Source of the DNA: Haloechinothrix alba
GTDB lineage: Bacteria; Actinomycetota; Actinomycetes; Mycobacteriales; Pseudonocardiaceae
DNA: 64,000 bases
Direction of reading: 5' to 3'
Assembly: GCF_900188115.1 (NCBI RefSeq)
Contig: NZ_FZNW01000005.1
Location: 1-64,000, forward strand
A model generated the notes under the pieces. The model ran no database searches and was not told the origin of the DNA. It saw only the letters and a program-made list of their open reading frames with translations. A program made the translations under genes and the position numbers. Below are positions 16,434-26,529 of the stretch, piece after piece (position 1 is the first letter of the stretch; each line of letters starts with the position of its first letter).

Positions 16434-17285
16434 TTACGCCGGGCCCGGGGTGATGGCCAGCTGCCGCGACTGGCAGATCAGCTGCCCCGCCGAGTCCAGC
16501 ACGGTGGCGCTGGAGTCGAACCAGTTGCCGTACACCGCCTCGCAGTCCACCTGGATCCGCATCCATCCCGGCGCCGGTGTGGTGCGCAGGTAGGAGGTCA
16601 TCTGCACGGTCGGTGACCACCCCTTGCGTCCCAGGTTGAACGGGACCGGTGGGTTGATGTCGCCTGCGAGCAGCGCGAAGTACACATCCACGTCCGCGCT
16701 GCGCGGCCGCGCCCACAGCCGCATGCGCAGCGACGAGCTCGGGTCGGCGCTCCCGGCCGGTCGCCCCTTCTTGCCCGTCAGGAACCCCGCGGTGCTGGCG
16801 TCGATGCGCACCTCGCAGTCCTGAGCGAGCCGGAACACGCCATCGCCGAGATGGTCGGCCAGCGTGATCGCGTTCGCGGGGGGCTCGGCAGGAAGGACGG
16901 GTAGCTCCGCCGAGGTCGCGCGCTGCTCGGGCAACCGTCCCAGCAGCACGTGCGCCTCGACACAGCTGCGCCCTCGCTGCTCGAGGCGCACTCCCACGAC
17001 GGTCGTCCGCCGTCCCACCTTGCGCAGCTCGGTGCGCAGCAGTACCGGCCCGAGCTCGGTGGCGCGCAGGAACTCGGCACTGACGGCGAGCGGGTCACCG
17101 CCGAGCTCGTTGTGTCCCGACAGCACGGACGTCGCCGTCCTGGCAAGCAGCGCCGTGATGAAACCCCCGTGCGGATGCCCTCCGATGGACCACTCGGACC
17201 GCAGGGTGGCGGTGAACGTGCCGTCCCCCAGCGAGCGCGGGTGGCGCGCCTCGGCGAACGCAACCGGGGTGTCTGCGGTGGTCAT
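16434..17285 (-). CDS. Acyl-CoA thioesterase family protein (double hot-dog)
   Basis: 283 residues with two hot-dog halves. The first starts around GGHPHGGFITALLARTA, the family helix; the second carries residues such as GDINPPVPFNLG and the WMRIQVDCEAVYG strand. This is the TesB/thioesterase-like type seen next to proC in actinobacteria (Rv0499-like position). It probably hydrolyses acyl-CoA, substrate not assignable. ATG at 17285. Confidence 0.8.
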   Translation of the reverse strand: MTTADTPVAFAEARHPRSLGDGTFTATLRSEWSIGGHPHGGFITALLARTATSVLSGHNELGGDPLAVSAEFLRATELGPVLLRTELRKVGRRTTVVGVRLEQRGRSCVEAHVLLGRLPEQRATSAELPVLPAEPPANAITLADHLGDGVFRLAQDCEVRIDASTAGFLTGKKGRPAGSADPSSSLRMRLWARPRSADVDVYFALLAGDINPPVPFNLGRKGWSPTVQMTSYLRTTPAPGWMRIQVDCEAVYGNWFDSSATVLDSAGQLICQSRQLAITPGPA

Positions 17286-17527
17286 GTGGCACAGCCCCGT
17301 TCGTCGTCACGCGGTGTTCTCGGCCGGTCCACCGCATCAGCGGTGGCACGTGAGGTCAGCAGGGACACGGGAGAACCCTACGTGGCAGCTCGGGCGTGGC
17401 GACACACGGTTCGTGTCAGTCCCGCTCCGTTCCGGTAACCACAGGGCCGTGAGCACCCGGCGGGCAGTGTCGCTACCACCGGGTCCATCGCGCCGACCGC
17501 GGCGCACGACGCCGTTGGCAGCGGCGG

Positions 17528-18412
17528 CTACTGGCCGAGGTACAACCGGGCGAACAGGAGCGCCTCCGTCAACTCGCTCACACGGCGCGCCTGGCTCCGG
17601 GCCGCGCGCGTGTTCAGCTCGATCACCACCTGACCGTCGAAGCCGGTAGCGGCCAGCTTCTCCAGCATCTCCGCGCACGGTTGCGACCCGCGGCCCGGCA
17701 TCAGGTGCTCGTCCTTGGGCTGCCCCGTCCCGTCGGCCAGGTGCAGGTGGGTCAACCCGGTACCCATCCGGTCGGCCAGCGCGAAGGCATCCATCCCGGC
17801 CGCGGCCGTGTGCGACAGGTCAAGCGTGTAGTGCGCATGGCCCACGTCGGTGGGGTCGACCGAGGGGCGGAACGCCGACACTCGCCGTTCCTTACCCCCA
17901 GGAGGCCGAACCTTGAACATGTTCTCGACGGCGATCTCGACACCGCTGGACTCCTCGAGTTCGGCGACCAGCTCGCCGAAGCCATCGGCGTAGCGGCGCT
18001 GCCAGCGAAAGGGCGGATGCACCACGACCGTGCGCGCCCCGAGCTCCAGCGCGGCGTCCACCGTCCTGCGCAGCCGCTCCTCCGGGTCCGGTGACCAGAT
18101 GCGTTGCGTGATGAGCAAGGAAGGCGAATGGACGGACAGCACCGGAACGCCGGTGCTCTGGGACAGCCATTTCAGCGCGGAGACATCCTGGCTGATCGGA
18201 TCGGGCCAGACCATCACCTCGACCCCGTCGTAGCCGATATCCGCAGCCAGCTCGAACGCGGTGTTCGCGCGCGACGGCCACACCGACGCGGTGGACAGCC
18301 CTACCGGTATGTGCCCGGCACCGCGCCCGGTGGCAGCGGAACCGGCATACCTGCCCGCTTCGTGATGTCCAGCACGACCTGCACTATCACCGACGTTCTC
18401 AGCGTGGTTCAC
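17528..18412 (-). CDS. Xylose-isomerase-like TIM barrel protein (AP endonuclease 2 family)
   Basis: 294 residues from GTG 18412. The barrel begins near residue 36 (IPVGLSTASVWP) and shows the family metal-site strands VHPPFRW, IAVENMF, YTLDLSH and THLHLADG, ending in VVIELNT. A 35-residue polar leader precedes it, so the true start could be internal. It matches Rv0498 in position. Sugar-phosphate isomerase/epimerase is the usual label; the substrate is unknown. The upstream gene ends 9 nt before its start. Confidence 0.8.
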   Translation of the reverse strand: MNHAENVGDSAGRAGHHEAGRYAGSAATGRGAGHIPVGLSTASVWPSRANTAFELAADIGYDGVEVMVWPDPISQDVSALKWLSQSTGVPVLSVHSPSLLITQRIWSPDPEERLRRTVDAALELGARTVVVHPPFRWQRRYADGFGELVAELEESSGVEIAVENMFKVRPPGGKERRVSAFRPSVDPTDVGHAHYTLDLSHTAAAGMDAFALADRMGTGLTHLHLADGTGQPKDEHLMPGRGSQPCAEMLEKLAATGFDGQVVIELNTRAARSQARRVSELTEALLFARLYLGQ

Positions 18413-18421
18413 CCAACGGTC

Positions 18422-19681
18422 CTATCGGGAAAGCAACAGCATCGCGGCGGGGGACACGGTCACCATGAGCCCAACCAGCACCGCGAGCACGGTGGTCTGC
18501 ATATCCTCTGCCCGACGAATCTTACGCACCAGCCACACGAGGCCGACGATCACCGCGAGCGCGGCTATCAGAGCGGCGGCCGGGGTCTGTATCCACAGCC
18601 AGTTGAACGACAACCACACGGCGGCTCCGCCGAGCACGCCGAGCACGAGCTGACCGGCCATGACGAGCCACTGCCTGACGGGCGAGCGCTCCTCGAGCTC
18701 GCCGTCGGGATACGCGTCGGCGTACTCGCTGTCGCCGGCATCACCGTCCCCACCGAGAAGATCCGCGTCCGCGTACGAGCCGTCGCCTGCCACGCCGGTT
18801 CCGTCGTAGTCAGGGGCGTAGGCGGGTGCGTCGACGTCGACGTCCGGCTCCTCGACGGCGATGCCCGCCTGGTGCACATCCTCCTCGTGCCCGGGCAGCT
18901 CACCGGCATTCTGGTCGGCGACGTCGCCGGAGCCGCCGGGGGCGACATCGGCCTGCGGGCCCACACCCGGCTGCCGGCCGGGGGCCTCGCCTGCGATCCG
19001 GGCGAACTCGTCGGTATCGGCCTCGCGCGACGGCTCGGTACGCACGGTCGTCGCGGCCTGCCACGGGTCCGGGTACGCGTCCCCGCCCCACGCCTGGGCG
19101 AGGTCCTCGTCCTGCGCTGGGTGCTGCCCGCCGCGCGGATCGGCATCCGTGCCTGCGGCAGGCTCCCCGTCCAGTTGCCTGCGATGTTGCTGGACCGACT
19201 GCGAGTAGCCCGACCCGGGGTGTGCCTGCCTGGGCGGCGGCGGGTAGGGAGCCGCCGAACGCGGTGCCTGTGCCGGTCGAGGGGGCTGCTGCGGTTGCCC
19301 CGCGTGTCGCGGCTCGGCAGGATCCACGTGGTTCGGCCGTGAGTCGGCCGTCCCGTGCCTGGCCCCCTCGGAGGGGGCGGTTCCGCCCCCGGGCGGCGGG
19401 GGTCCGCCCGACCCGTTCACCGACTCGTGCCGCGGCGTCGCGTGCGGGTGCCCGTTACGGCCTTCCCCCTCGGTGCCGCCGGTCTCGGAACGGATCCGCT
19501 CGATGATCGCCTGTGGCGCCGTCGTCGCGATATCGGCCTCGGCGGGCGCGCCGTCATCGCCGTCGTCGTCCGCACGACGGCGATGACGGCGGCGCGAACC
19601 ACTCTCCACGCTCCCGCCGTGCTGTGCCAGCAGCTCAGCTACCGTGCGCTGAGACTGTTGACTATCACGATTTCGGCTCAT
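18422..19681 (-). CDS. Polar/proline-rich membrane protein (Rv0497-like)
   Basis: 419 residues from ATG 19681; a GTG three codons earlier is possible. The N-terminus TVAELLAQHG is conserved in this actinobacterial family. A long Pro/Gly/Asp/Gln-rich disordered region (about 30-320) follows, then three hydrophobic helices near the C-terminus. The basic RRRHRRRADDD patch could bind nucleic acid or lipids. In M. tuberculosis the homologue lies between ppx and the same TIM-barrel gene. Function unknown. Confidence 0.75.
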   Translation of the reverse strand: MSRNRDSQQSQRTVAELLAQHGGSVESGSRRRHRRRADDDGDDGAPAEADIATTAPQAIIERIRSETGGTEGEGRNGHPHATPRHESVNGSGGPPPPGGGTAPSEGARHGTADSRPNHVDPAEPRHAGQPQQPPRPAQAPRSAAPYPPPPRQAHPGSGYSQSVQQHRRQLDGEPAAGTDADPRGGQHPAQDEDLAQAWGGDAYPDPWQAATTVRTEPSREADTDEFARIAGEAPGRQPGVGPQADVAPGGSGDVADQNAGELPGHEEDVHQAGIAVEEPDVDVDAPAYAPDYDGTGVAGDGSYADADLLGGDGDAGDSEYADAYPDGELEERSPVRQWLVMAGQLVLGVLGGAAVWLSFNWLWIQTPAAALIAALAVIVGLVWLVRKIRRAEDMQTTVLAVLVGLMVTVSPAAMLLLSR

Positions 19682-19738
19682 CTCTGTCACCGTGCCCGAG
19701 CTCAGCCAACCAAGTCCAGTTCACATCGGTCCTGCCCC

Positions 19739-20722
19739 TCAGGACAGGATCTCAACCCCGCGCCGAGCCTGTGTCAGCGGCTCGACGTGATGGTCGCCGT
19801 TCGTATGATCCAGGCGCCGCAGGATGACTCCCTCCCGCAACGCCCACGGGCAAATCTCCACCTCAGAGCAGGACAGCGCCCGCATCGACGCCTGCGCGAC
19901 AAGTGCGCCGCCCACCAGCTGGTGGGCCCTGCTCGCCGTGACTCCCTCGAGCTCGGCGAGATCGGCCGCGGTCATCCGTGTGATGAACGACAGCAGCTGA
20001 CGCAGTCCGGTATCGGTCAGCGTCCTGCGCACGCGCGGACCGGCCGAGGACGGAGCCGCGCCGGTGAGCCGCGCGAGCGAGCGGAACGTCTTCGAGGTGG
20101 CCACGACCCGATCGGGGCTGCCGAACATCTCCAGCTCCCGTGGCAGGTCGGACAGCTCGTGCTCGAGCCACGCCGCGGTGTCGACCACCTCGGAGCGTGT
20201 CGGCGGGTCGTGGGAGAAACGCGTCCGCGTGACACGGCCCGCTCCGAGGGGAAAGGACTCGGCCAGGTCAGGAGCCTCATCGATCCCCATGGCGAGCTCG
20301 AGAGAACCACCACCGATGTCGAGCACCAGCAACCGCCCCGCCGACCAGCCGAACCACCGGCGAGCGGCAAGGAAGGTGAGCCGTGCTTCCTCGTCACCGG
20401 AGAGCACGTGGAGCTCCACCCCGGTGTGCTCGGCCACGGTGCGCAACACATCGCTCGCGTTTCCTGCCTCCCGCACAGCCGAGGTCGCGAACGCGAGCAT
20501 CTCCTCGCACTGCAACCGCGCCGCGGAGTCCTTCGCCGCCTGCACAGCACGGATCAGATCCTCGGTGCCGACGTCACTGAGATCACCCGAAGGGGTCAGC
20601 CGTTCCGCCAGCTTCAGGGACGTCTTCTCCTTGTGCATCGGCGTCGGGTGCCCGCCGCGGTACGCATCCACCACAAGCAGGTGCGTTGTGTTGGATCCCA
20701 CGTCAAGCACTCCGAGTCGCAC
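19739..20722 (-). CDS. ppx: Exopolyphosphatase / pppGpp phosphohydrolase (Ppx/GppA)
   Basis: 327 residues of the ASKHA ATPase fold: LDVGSNTTHLLVVD at the N-terminus, ATSAVREAGN, LSGDEEARLTF, and the second phosphate loop VLDIGGGSLELAMG near residue 137. It hydrolyses polyphosphate or pppGpp. Short two-domain actinobacterial form (Rv0496). It follows regX3-senX3, fitting a link with phosphate sensing. GTG at 20722. Confidence 0.9.
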   Translation of the reverse strand: MRLGVLDVGSNTTHLLVVDAYRGGHPTPMHKEKTSLKLAERLTPSGDLSDVGTEDLIRAVQAAKDSAARLQCEEMLAFATSAVREAGNASDVLRTVAEHTGVELHVLSGDEEARLTFLAARRWFGWSAGRLLVLDIGGGSLELAMGIDEAPDLAESFPLGAGRVTRTRFSHDPPTRSEVVDTAAWLEHELSDLPRELEMFGSPDRVVATSKTFRSLARLTGAAPSSAGPRVRRTLTDTGLRQLLSFITRMTAADLAELEGVTASRAHQLVGGALVAQASMRALSCSEVEICPWALREGVILRRLDHTNGDHHVEPLTQARRGVEILS

Positions 20723-20906
20723 AGTCGCTCACGGTACCCGCTTTGTCGTCCCACTGTGCAGTATCGAGAGACGAGACACGTCCGTGCCGCGCCGGGCGGT
20801 CCCGCACGACGCAGGGAGTCCCCGCCTCGCAGGACCGGTCGGCATGCGCGGCTGATACGGCTCGCGCGGTTCGTCCCGGCCTGTCCGCCCTCCGGCGCGG
20901 TGCCCG

Positions 20907-21593
20907 TTACGTCTCGAACTTGTACCCGAGGCCCCGCACCGTCACGAGGTACTGCGGTGCTGCGGGGTCGTTCTCGATCTTCGCGCGCAGCCGCTTGATG
21001 TGCACGTCCAGGGTCTTGGTGTCGCCGACGTAGTCGGCTCCCCACACCCTGTCGATCAGCTGTGCCCTTGTGAGCACCTTGCCCACATTGCGCAGCAAGT
21101 ACTCGAGCAGGTCGAACTCCTTGAGCGGCAAGGTGGCTTCGGCCCCGTCCACGGTGACCACGTGCCGTTCCACATCCATCCGCACCGGCCCCGCGGCGAG
21201 CACCGGCTGCTCCTCACCGTCCGGGGCCGGGTCGCCCCGCCGCCGCAGCACGGCACGCACGCGCGCGATCAGCTCACGCGCGGAGTACGGCTTGGTCACG
21301 TAGTCGTCCGCGCCGATCTCCAGACCGACCACCTTGTCGATCTCGCTGTCCCGCGCCGTCACCATGATCACCGGTACGGCGGCACGCTGCCGCAGCTGCT
21401 TGCACACGTCCGTGCCGCTCATCCCTGGCAGCATCAGGTCGAGCAGCACGATATCCGCGCCGTTGCGGTCGAACTCGTCCAGCGCCTGCTTGCCTTCCGT
21501 CGCGACGGCCGCGGTGAAACCTTCCTTCCGCAGCATGAACGCCAGCGGTTCGGCGAAGGACTCCTCGTCTTCGACGATCAGTACCCTTGTCAC
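20907..21593 (-). CDS. regX3: Two-component response regulator RegX3
   Basis: A 228-residue OmpR-type regulator. The receiver domain has acidic residues at 9-10, phosphorylated Asp52 (VLLDLMLPG) and Lys in VTKPYSAREL. The C-terminal winged helix (about 130-226) holds KEFDLLEYLLRN and TLDVHIKRLRAKIE. It responds to phosphate limitation through SenX3 in mycobacteria (PhoP in Streptomyces). GTG at 21593, 19 nt after senX3. Confidence 0.95.
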   Translation of the reverse strand: MTRVLIVEDEESFAEPLAFMLRKEGFTAAVATEGKQALDEFDRNGADIVLLDLMLPGMSGTDVCKQLRQRAAVPVIMVTARDSEIDKVVGLEIGADDYVTKPYSARELIARVRAVLRRRGDPAPDGEEQPVLAAGPVRMDVERHVVTVDGAEATLPLKEFDLLEYLLRNVGKVLTRAQLIDRVWGADYVGDTKTLDVHIKRLRAKIENDPAAPQYLVTVRGLGYKFET

Positions 21594-21612
21594 GCGGCTC
21601 CTCCAAGCCTTG

Positions 21613-22857
21613 TCAACTATCCGAACCGGACTCGCCAGTATCGTTCGGACGACTGTCTCCTCCGGTCACGCCTCGCTGGGACCGGCGCTGGACGATCGCG
21701 TCCTGGTCTTCCTCCTGCGCCGTCCGGTGTTCACCCGCGCCCTCCCCCTGCTGGCCTGCCGGCAGGCACAGGGTGAACGTGGAGCCGGTACCCGGGCGGC
21801 TCCACAACCGCACCTCACCACCGTGATTGGCAGCGACGTGCTTGACGATGGCCAGCCCGAGGCCGGTGCCACCGGTCATCCGGGAGCGGGCCTTGTCGAC
21901 CCGGTAGAACCGCTCGAACACGCGCTGCTTGTCCTCCTCCGCTATGCCGATCCCCCGATCGGTCACGCCGATCTCGACGGTGTCGCCCACGCGCCTGCGC
22001 GAGACCGACACCGGGCTACCGGCAGGCGAGTACGCGATGGCGTTGGTCAGCAGGTTCGCCAGAGCGGTCACGAGCAGCATGTGATCGCCCTGCACGACCA
22101 GACCGCTGTCGGCGTCGGTGTTGACGGTGCTCTCCTCTGCCTCGGCGGCGTGACTCACCCGGCTGAGGGCGTCGTTGACGACCGCGTCGACCTCAACGGC
22201 GGTCGGCTCGGGCAGCTTCTCGGCACCCTGCAGGCGGGACAGCGCGATCAGCTCGGTGACAAGCGCGCCCAGCCTCGTGGACTCGTGCAGCAACTTCTCG
22301 CCGAAACGGCGCACCTCATCGGGGTCGTCCGCTGCATCGAGCAGCGTTTCCGCGAGCAGGGCCATCGCCCCGACCGGTGTCTTGAGCTCGTGGCTGACGT
22401 TGGCCACGAAATCGCGTCGGGTGGCCTCGAGCCGGACGGCCTCGGAGTGATCGACGGCCTGGATCACCGTGTAGCCGTTACCGAGCGGTGCCACCTCACC
22501 GACCACGGCTTCCGGCTGCCGACCGCGTGCCTCGAGCGGGGACAGATCGATCTCCACACGTTCACCGGTGTTCGCCACCCGCCCCGCTGCCTGCCGGGCG
22601 CGGGGGTCGGCCTGGTTGTTCCGCACCAGCCCCAGCTCGGCCGCCCGCGGGTTGTGCACCACCGTATCGCCGCCCGGGCCGAGTACCACGATGCCGTTGT
22701 GCGAGTTGTGCACCAGGCGCATCAGCAGGTCGACGATCGCGGGGCCGGCCCGGCTGACGCCGCCCCGGCGCCGGCGCACGCCTGTGGCCGCGTAGCCGAG
22801 CAGCAGCCCGGCGATCAGCGCGCCTGCGGCCAGTGCGAGCGTTCCGAGCAGGGTCAC
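21613..22857 (-). CDS. senX3: Sensor histidine kinase SenX3
   Basis: 414 residues: one or two N-terminal membrane helices, a PAS-like domain (about 45-140), the dimerisation H-box FVANVSHELKTP with His156, the N-box, then DRGIGIAEEDKQRVFERF and GGTGLGLAIVK. The C-terminal 45 residues are polar. It phosphorylates RegX3 in response to low phosphate, usually through the Pst system. GTG at 22857. Confidence 0.95.
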   Translation of the reverse strand: MTLLGTLALAAGALIAGLLLGYAATGVRRRRGGVSRAGPAIVDLLMRLVHNSHNGIVVLGPGGDTVVHNPRAAELGLVRNNQADPRARQAAGRVANTGERVEIDLSPLEARGRQPEAVVGEVAPLGNGYTVIQAVDHSEAVRLEATRRDFVANVSHELKTPVGAMALLAETLLDAADDPDEVRRFGEKLLHESTRLGALVTELIALSRLQGAEKLPEPTAVEVDAVVNDALSRVSHAAEAEESTVNTDADSGLVVQGDHMLLVTALANLLTNAIAYSPAGSPVSVSRRRVGDTVEIGVTDRGIGIAEEDKQRVFERFYRVDKARSRMTGGTGLGLAIVKHVAANHGGEVRLWSRPGTGSTFTLCLPAGQQGEGAGEHRTAQEEDQDAIVQRRSQRGVTGGDSRPNDTGESGSDS

Positions 22858-22940
22858 GAGCGCATGGTAAGCACGTACGTAGCGTGTCGGCCTAGTGTTA
22901 TCCGCACATCCGTGACGCCCGTGACACTATCCCGCCACCC

Positions 22941-22958
22941 GTTTCCTCCCCGTTCACC
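22941..22958. promoter_or_regulatory. Possible PHO-box-like site upstream of senX3
   Basis: GTTTCCT (22941) and GTTCACC (22952) are spaced exactly 11 nt apart, like the GTTCACC direct repeats bound by PhoP/RegX3-type regulators. Only the second copy is a full match. It lies 84-101 nt before the senX3 start and would suit autoregulation. Confidence 0.35.
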
Positions 22959-23086
22959 TGCACGACAAGTTCCGCTTGCCGGTGCCTCACTCGCATGTCG
23001 GGTTACCCACCGTGGCGATCTCCCGCGCGGTGCACGCGTTACCCAAAAGGGTTCACACCCGTCGCCGCTTCCACACGAAGTGTCGC

Positions 23087-23836
23087 TCAGCGACCCTGGC
23101 CGGCGACCGCGGCGGCCGCCTCGAACGCGGCGTCCGGATCAAGGTAGACACCGCCCGGCGTCACCGGGGCGAGCCGCTCGTCCAGGTCGTACCGCAGCGG
23201 GATGCCCGTGGGGATGTTCAGGCCCACGATGTCGGCGTCGGAGATACCGTCCAGATGCTTCACCAAGGCACGCAACGAGTTGCCGTGCGCGGCGGCCAGC
23301 ACGGTCCTACCGGCGCGCAGGTCCGGCACGATCGCGGACTCCCAGTACGGCACCAGCCGTGCGACCACGTCGGCCAGGCACTCGGTCAGCGGCGCATCAT
23401 CGCCGATACCGGCATAACGCGGGTCGGTGTCCTGGCTGAACTCGCTGCCCTTCTCGATCGGCGGCGGCGGAGTGTCGTACGAACGGCGCCAGAGCATGAA
23501 CTGCTCCTCGCCGAACTCGTCGAGTGTCTGCTTCTTGTTCTTCCCCTGAAGCGCCCCGTAATGACGCTCGTTGAGCCGCCAGTCGCGGCGCACGTCGATC
23601 CAGTGTCGACCTGCGACGTCGAGAGCGATGTTCGCCGTGGAGATCGCCCGGCGTAGCAGCGAGGTGTGCACCACGTCCGGCAGCAACCCGGTCTCGACGA
23701 GCAGCTCGCCGCCCCTGCGGGCCTCGCCCTCACCCCGTTCCGAGAGCGGGACATCCACCCACCCGGTGAACAGGTTCTCGGCGTTCCACGTGCTCTCCCC
23801 GTGCCGCAGCAGCACCAGCGTCCCGAAATCGCCCAT
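23087..23836 (-). CDS. gpmA: 2,3-bisphosphoglycerate-dependent phosphoglycerate mutase
   Basis: Interconverts 3- and 2-phosphoglycerate in glycolysis. 249 residues from ATG 23836, where the family begins; upstream codons in the open frame are not conserved. The phosphohistidine motif [10 protein letters not shown] has His12. [13 protein letters not shown] and the second histidine motif [16 protein letters not shown] follow. Cytoplasmic. Confidence 0.95.
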   Translation of the reverse strand: MGDFGTLVLLRHGESTWNAENLFTGWVDVPLSERGEGEARRGGELLVETGLLPDVVHTSLLRRAISTANIALDVAGRHWIDVRRDWRLNERHYGALQGKNKKQTLDEFGEEQFMLWRRSYDTPPPPIEKGSEFSQDTDPRYAGIGDDAPLTECLADVVARLVPYWESAIVPDLRAGRTVLAAAHGNSLRALVKHLDGISDADIVGLNIPTGIPLRYDLDERLAPVTPGGVYLDPDAAFEAAAAVAGQGR

Positions 23837-24439
23837 GCACTCCAGCTTGCCAGAACGCCGTGCGGACCGGGCGCCGGGTCGCGCTTCCGGCGGCGCGCGT
23901 CCGGGCGGCGCACCGTGCCGCCGTCGCTCTACCCAGAGTGTTCCTCCACCGGTGCGTGCCACTCCTGAACAGAGCGTTCACTGATTAGAGCCGCACAGAC
24001 CGCCGGGAAGTAACTGCGCTGCGTGCGCAATACTCACCGAATACACACGATCGGAGGCCTGCAGGGGGTTGTGCGATACGGCATACATCTGACAAGTTGT
24101 CAATCAGCCCGCCACGTCGGTCTCCACGCACTCCCCGGTTCGTGGCGGGAAAGACGCAGCTCGTCTCCCCTGCCGAGCTGCGCCCGCCAGATCCCGATGA
24201 CACCCCCTCGTCACCGGGTCATCACGGCGGGAAACTCGCGCGGGGTGGCTCGAGTTTTCGCGACTCCCCCTCCCTCGAGCCGCCTCGCGCCTATTACTCG
24301 TGTCTTCGTCTCACCGCCTCCGCGACAGGACCACGGCGTTTTCACCGCGCCGTCTCCGCGACACGATCACGGCGTTCACGCCGTGCCGCCGCTGCACCAC
24401 CACTGCACCACGACCGCTGCGGCCCCGCCACTCGGCGCG
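23837..24439. other. 603-nt non-coding region between ybjN-like gene and gpm
   Basis: No convincing gene. On the minus strand a TTGACA (24103-24098), embedded in the palindrome TGACA-AGT-TGTCA (24090-24102), could be a -35 for gpm with a leader above 200 nt, but no good -10 follows. A two-copy direct repeat lies at 24312-24383. Confidence 0.4.
24312..24383. repeat. Two-copy imperfect direct repeat, about 36 bp
   Basis: Two neighbouring copies share CTCCGCGACA, then GATCACGGCGTT or GACCACGGCGTT, then TCAC. They lie in the gap downstream of the ybjN-like gene and are about 80% alike. Confidence 0.7.
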
Positions 24440-24931
24440 TCACCCGTCGGTGTCGATGAGGTGTTTGAACGGCTCCAGGTTGGCCAGAGACTCGCCGCGG
24501 GAGACGCGCCATTCCCACTCGCGCCTGATCGAGCTCGCGAACCCGAGCTCGAGCAAGGTGTTGAAGTCGCCGTCCGCGGCCTGCAGGACCTGGCCGAGCA
24601 GCTTGTCCAGCTCCGGCTCCGTCACCGAGTCGAGGCCGGTCCTGCCGACCAGGTAGATGTCGCCGACCGGATCGATCGCGTAGTGCACCCCGTAGAGCTT
24701 CGTGTTGCGGCGCAGCAGGTAGGAGTACACCTCGGCATGAGCCTCATCGGGGCGGCGGCACACGAACGCCTCGATCGTGAACGCGTTGTCGCCGACGATG
24801 AGCCAGCAGTTCGTCTGGAGCTTCTTGGTGCCGGGCAGGGTGACGAAGTAACGCCCCTCACCGTGCGCGGCATAGGACAGCCCCATCCCGTCCAGCGAGG
24901 CGACGACCACCTCCTCCACGGCAGGGCTCAT
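24440..24931 (-). CDS. YbjN domain-containing protein
   Basis: 163 residues of the YbjN (type III secretion chaperone-like) fold, with [17 protein letters not shown], the [15 protein letters not shown] segment and [17 protein letters not shown]. It overlaps the stop of mshA by 4 nt (ATGA), so the two are translated together. M. tuberculosis has the same pair (Rv0486-Rv0487). Cytoplasmic; role unknown. Confidence 0.85.
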   Translation of the reverse strand: MSPAVEEVVVASLDGMGLSYAAHGEGRYFVTLPGTKKLQTNCWLIVGDNAFTIEAFVCRRPDEAHAEVYSYLLRRNTKLYGVHYAIDPVGDIYLVGRTGLDSVTEPELDKLLGQVLQAADGDFNTLLELGFASSIRREWEWRVSRGESLANLEPFKHLIDTDG

Positions 24932-26322
24932 ACAGCAACCTCCGCTCTCCTCGCTTGCCGCTGACGTGCCTCGCCGACGGCGGAGGCATACACCGACAGT
25001 AGTGCGTCCGTGGTGCGCTGCCAGGAGAACCGGCGCGCGTGGTCGGCGGCATTGCCGGCCATCTCGGCGCGGCGGGCCGGGTTCAGTGCCACCGACCCGA
25101 GCGCGTCCGCCCAGTCGCCGGTGCGGTGTGTCGGTACGAGCAACCCCGACACCCCGTGCCGGACGGCCACCGGCAGGCCCCCGACCCGGGCGGCGACGAC
25201 GGGAGTTCCGCAGGCCTGCGCCTCCAGCGCGACCAGTCCGAACGACTCGTTGTGGCTCGGCACGGCGACCACATCGGCCGCGCGGAACACCCGGACCAGG
25301 TCAGGCCGTGGTTGTGGTGGCAGGAAGCGCATCAGGTCGTCGATACCGAGCGAGCGTGCCACCTCGCGCAGCGACTCCGGCTGTTCGAGCCCTGAGCCCG
25401 ACGGCCCGCCCGCGACAAGTACGACAAGGCGCTCCCGCAGCCGGGGATCGCGGCGGACCAGCTCAGCGGCCGCGTGCAGGAGCACCTCCGGCGCCTTCAA
25501 CGGCTGGATGCGTCCGGCGAAGGCCAGCACGATCGCGTCGGAAGGCAACCCCAGCTCGGCACGGGCGGTCTCGGCAGGGCCAGGGGTGAAGCTGCCCAGA
25601 TCCACGCCGGGCGCGACGGTGCTCAACACTCCGGGGTCGGCGCCGTAGAGATCCACGAGGTGCTCCGCCTCCACCTCGGTGTTGGCCACGAGCCGGTCGG
25701 CCTCGTCGACGATCTGCTGCTCACCGAAGACCCTCGTACGCGGTTCCGGCGTGTCCCCGTCGGCCAGCGCGGCGTTCTTGACCTTGGCCAGCGTATGCGC
25801 CGTGTGGATCAGCGGTACGCCCCACCGTTCCGCGGTCAGCCACCCGACCTGACCGGACAGCCAGTAGTGCGAGTGCACGACGTCGTAGTAGCCGGGCGGG
25901 TGAAACGCCTCGGTGCGCAGCACGCCTGCGCTGAACGCGCACAGCTGCGACGGCAGCTCGCTGCGGTCCAGGGCCTCGTAGGGGCCCGCCGGCACGTGCC
26001 GGACGAGCACGCCCGGTGACAGCTCGGCCACCGGCGGCTGGTCGGACGACGTCGCCCTGGTGAAGATCTCCACGTTCACGCCCTTGCGGGCCATCGCCTC
26101 GGCCGTCTGCGTGATGTAGACATTCATGCCCCCGGCGTCACCCGTCCCCGGTTGTTCCAGGGGGGAGGTGTGCATCGACATGACCGCGACTCGGCGGGGC
26201 AACCGCGCGACCCGCCCCGCATATGTGTGCGGGATCACATTTTCCGTTGGTCCAGCGATTCGTGCGGGCGACACCGCTTCCGTCTGCTCGTCGTCCGGCA
26301 GATCACTGCCCACTGCCCTCAT
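24928..26322 (-). CDS. mshA: D-inositol-3-phosphate glycosyltransferase MshA
   Basis: First step of mycothiol synthesis: transfers GlcNAc from UDP-GlcNAc to 1D-myo-inositol 3-phosphate. A 464-residue GT-B fold of GT4 family. The acceptor loop [19 protein letters not shown] is near residue 54, [12 protein letters not shown] follows, and the donor site has [11 protein letters not shown] and the E-x7-E motif [14 protein letters not shown] used ATG 26322 (GAGGAG upstream). Mycothiol is the main actinobacterial thiol. It needs inositol phosphate, the same polyol degraded by the iol locus 16 kb away. Confidence 0.93.
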   Translation of the reverse strand: MRAVGSDLPDDEQTEAVSPARIAGPTENVIPHTYAGRVARLPRRVAVMSMHTSPLEQPGTGDAGGMNVYITQTAEAMARKGVNVEIFTRATSSDQPPVAELSPGVLVRHVPAGPYEALDRSELPSQLCAFSAGVLRTEAFHPPGYYDVVHSHYWLSGQVGWLTAERWGVPLIHTAHTLAKVKNAALADGDTPEPRTRVFGEQQIVDEADRLVANTEVEAEHLVDLYGADPGVLSTVAPGVDLGSFTPGPAETARAELGLPSDAIVLAFAGRIQPLKAPEVLLHAAAELVRRDPRLRERLVVLVAGGPSGSGLEQPESLREVARSLGIDDLMRFLPPQPRPDLVRVFRAADVVAVPSHNESFGLVALEAQACGTPVVAARVGGLPVAVRHGVSGLLVPTHRTGDWADALGSVALNPARRAEMAGNAADHARRFSWQRTTDALLSVYASAVGEARQRQARRAEVAV

Positions 26323-26529
26323 TAACCTGCGACTCCTCGCATCCGCGTTACATCCGACGCCGCGTCGGGACCGGAGCACGCCCGCGGCGGTCCGCGACGA
26401 ACTCTCCAACCGGCCAACACCGCAACACCTCACCGTCTTCCCGATCGCCGTGCGGTACCCGTTGGGGTGACAGCCGTCATAGTCCCGCCGCACGCGCCCG
26501 GGCTACGGCGCTCGTGCCGGGCAACGGGC

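Noticed and set aside
24312-24383. Two-copy repeat as a CRISPR remnant
   Set aside because: Copies are adjacent, imperfect and lack a unique spacer.
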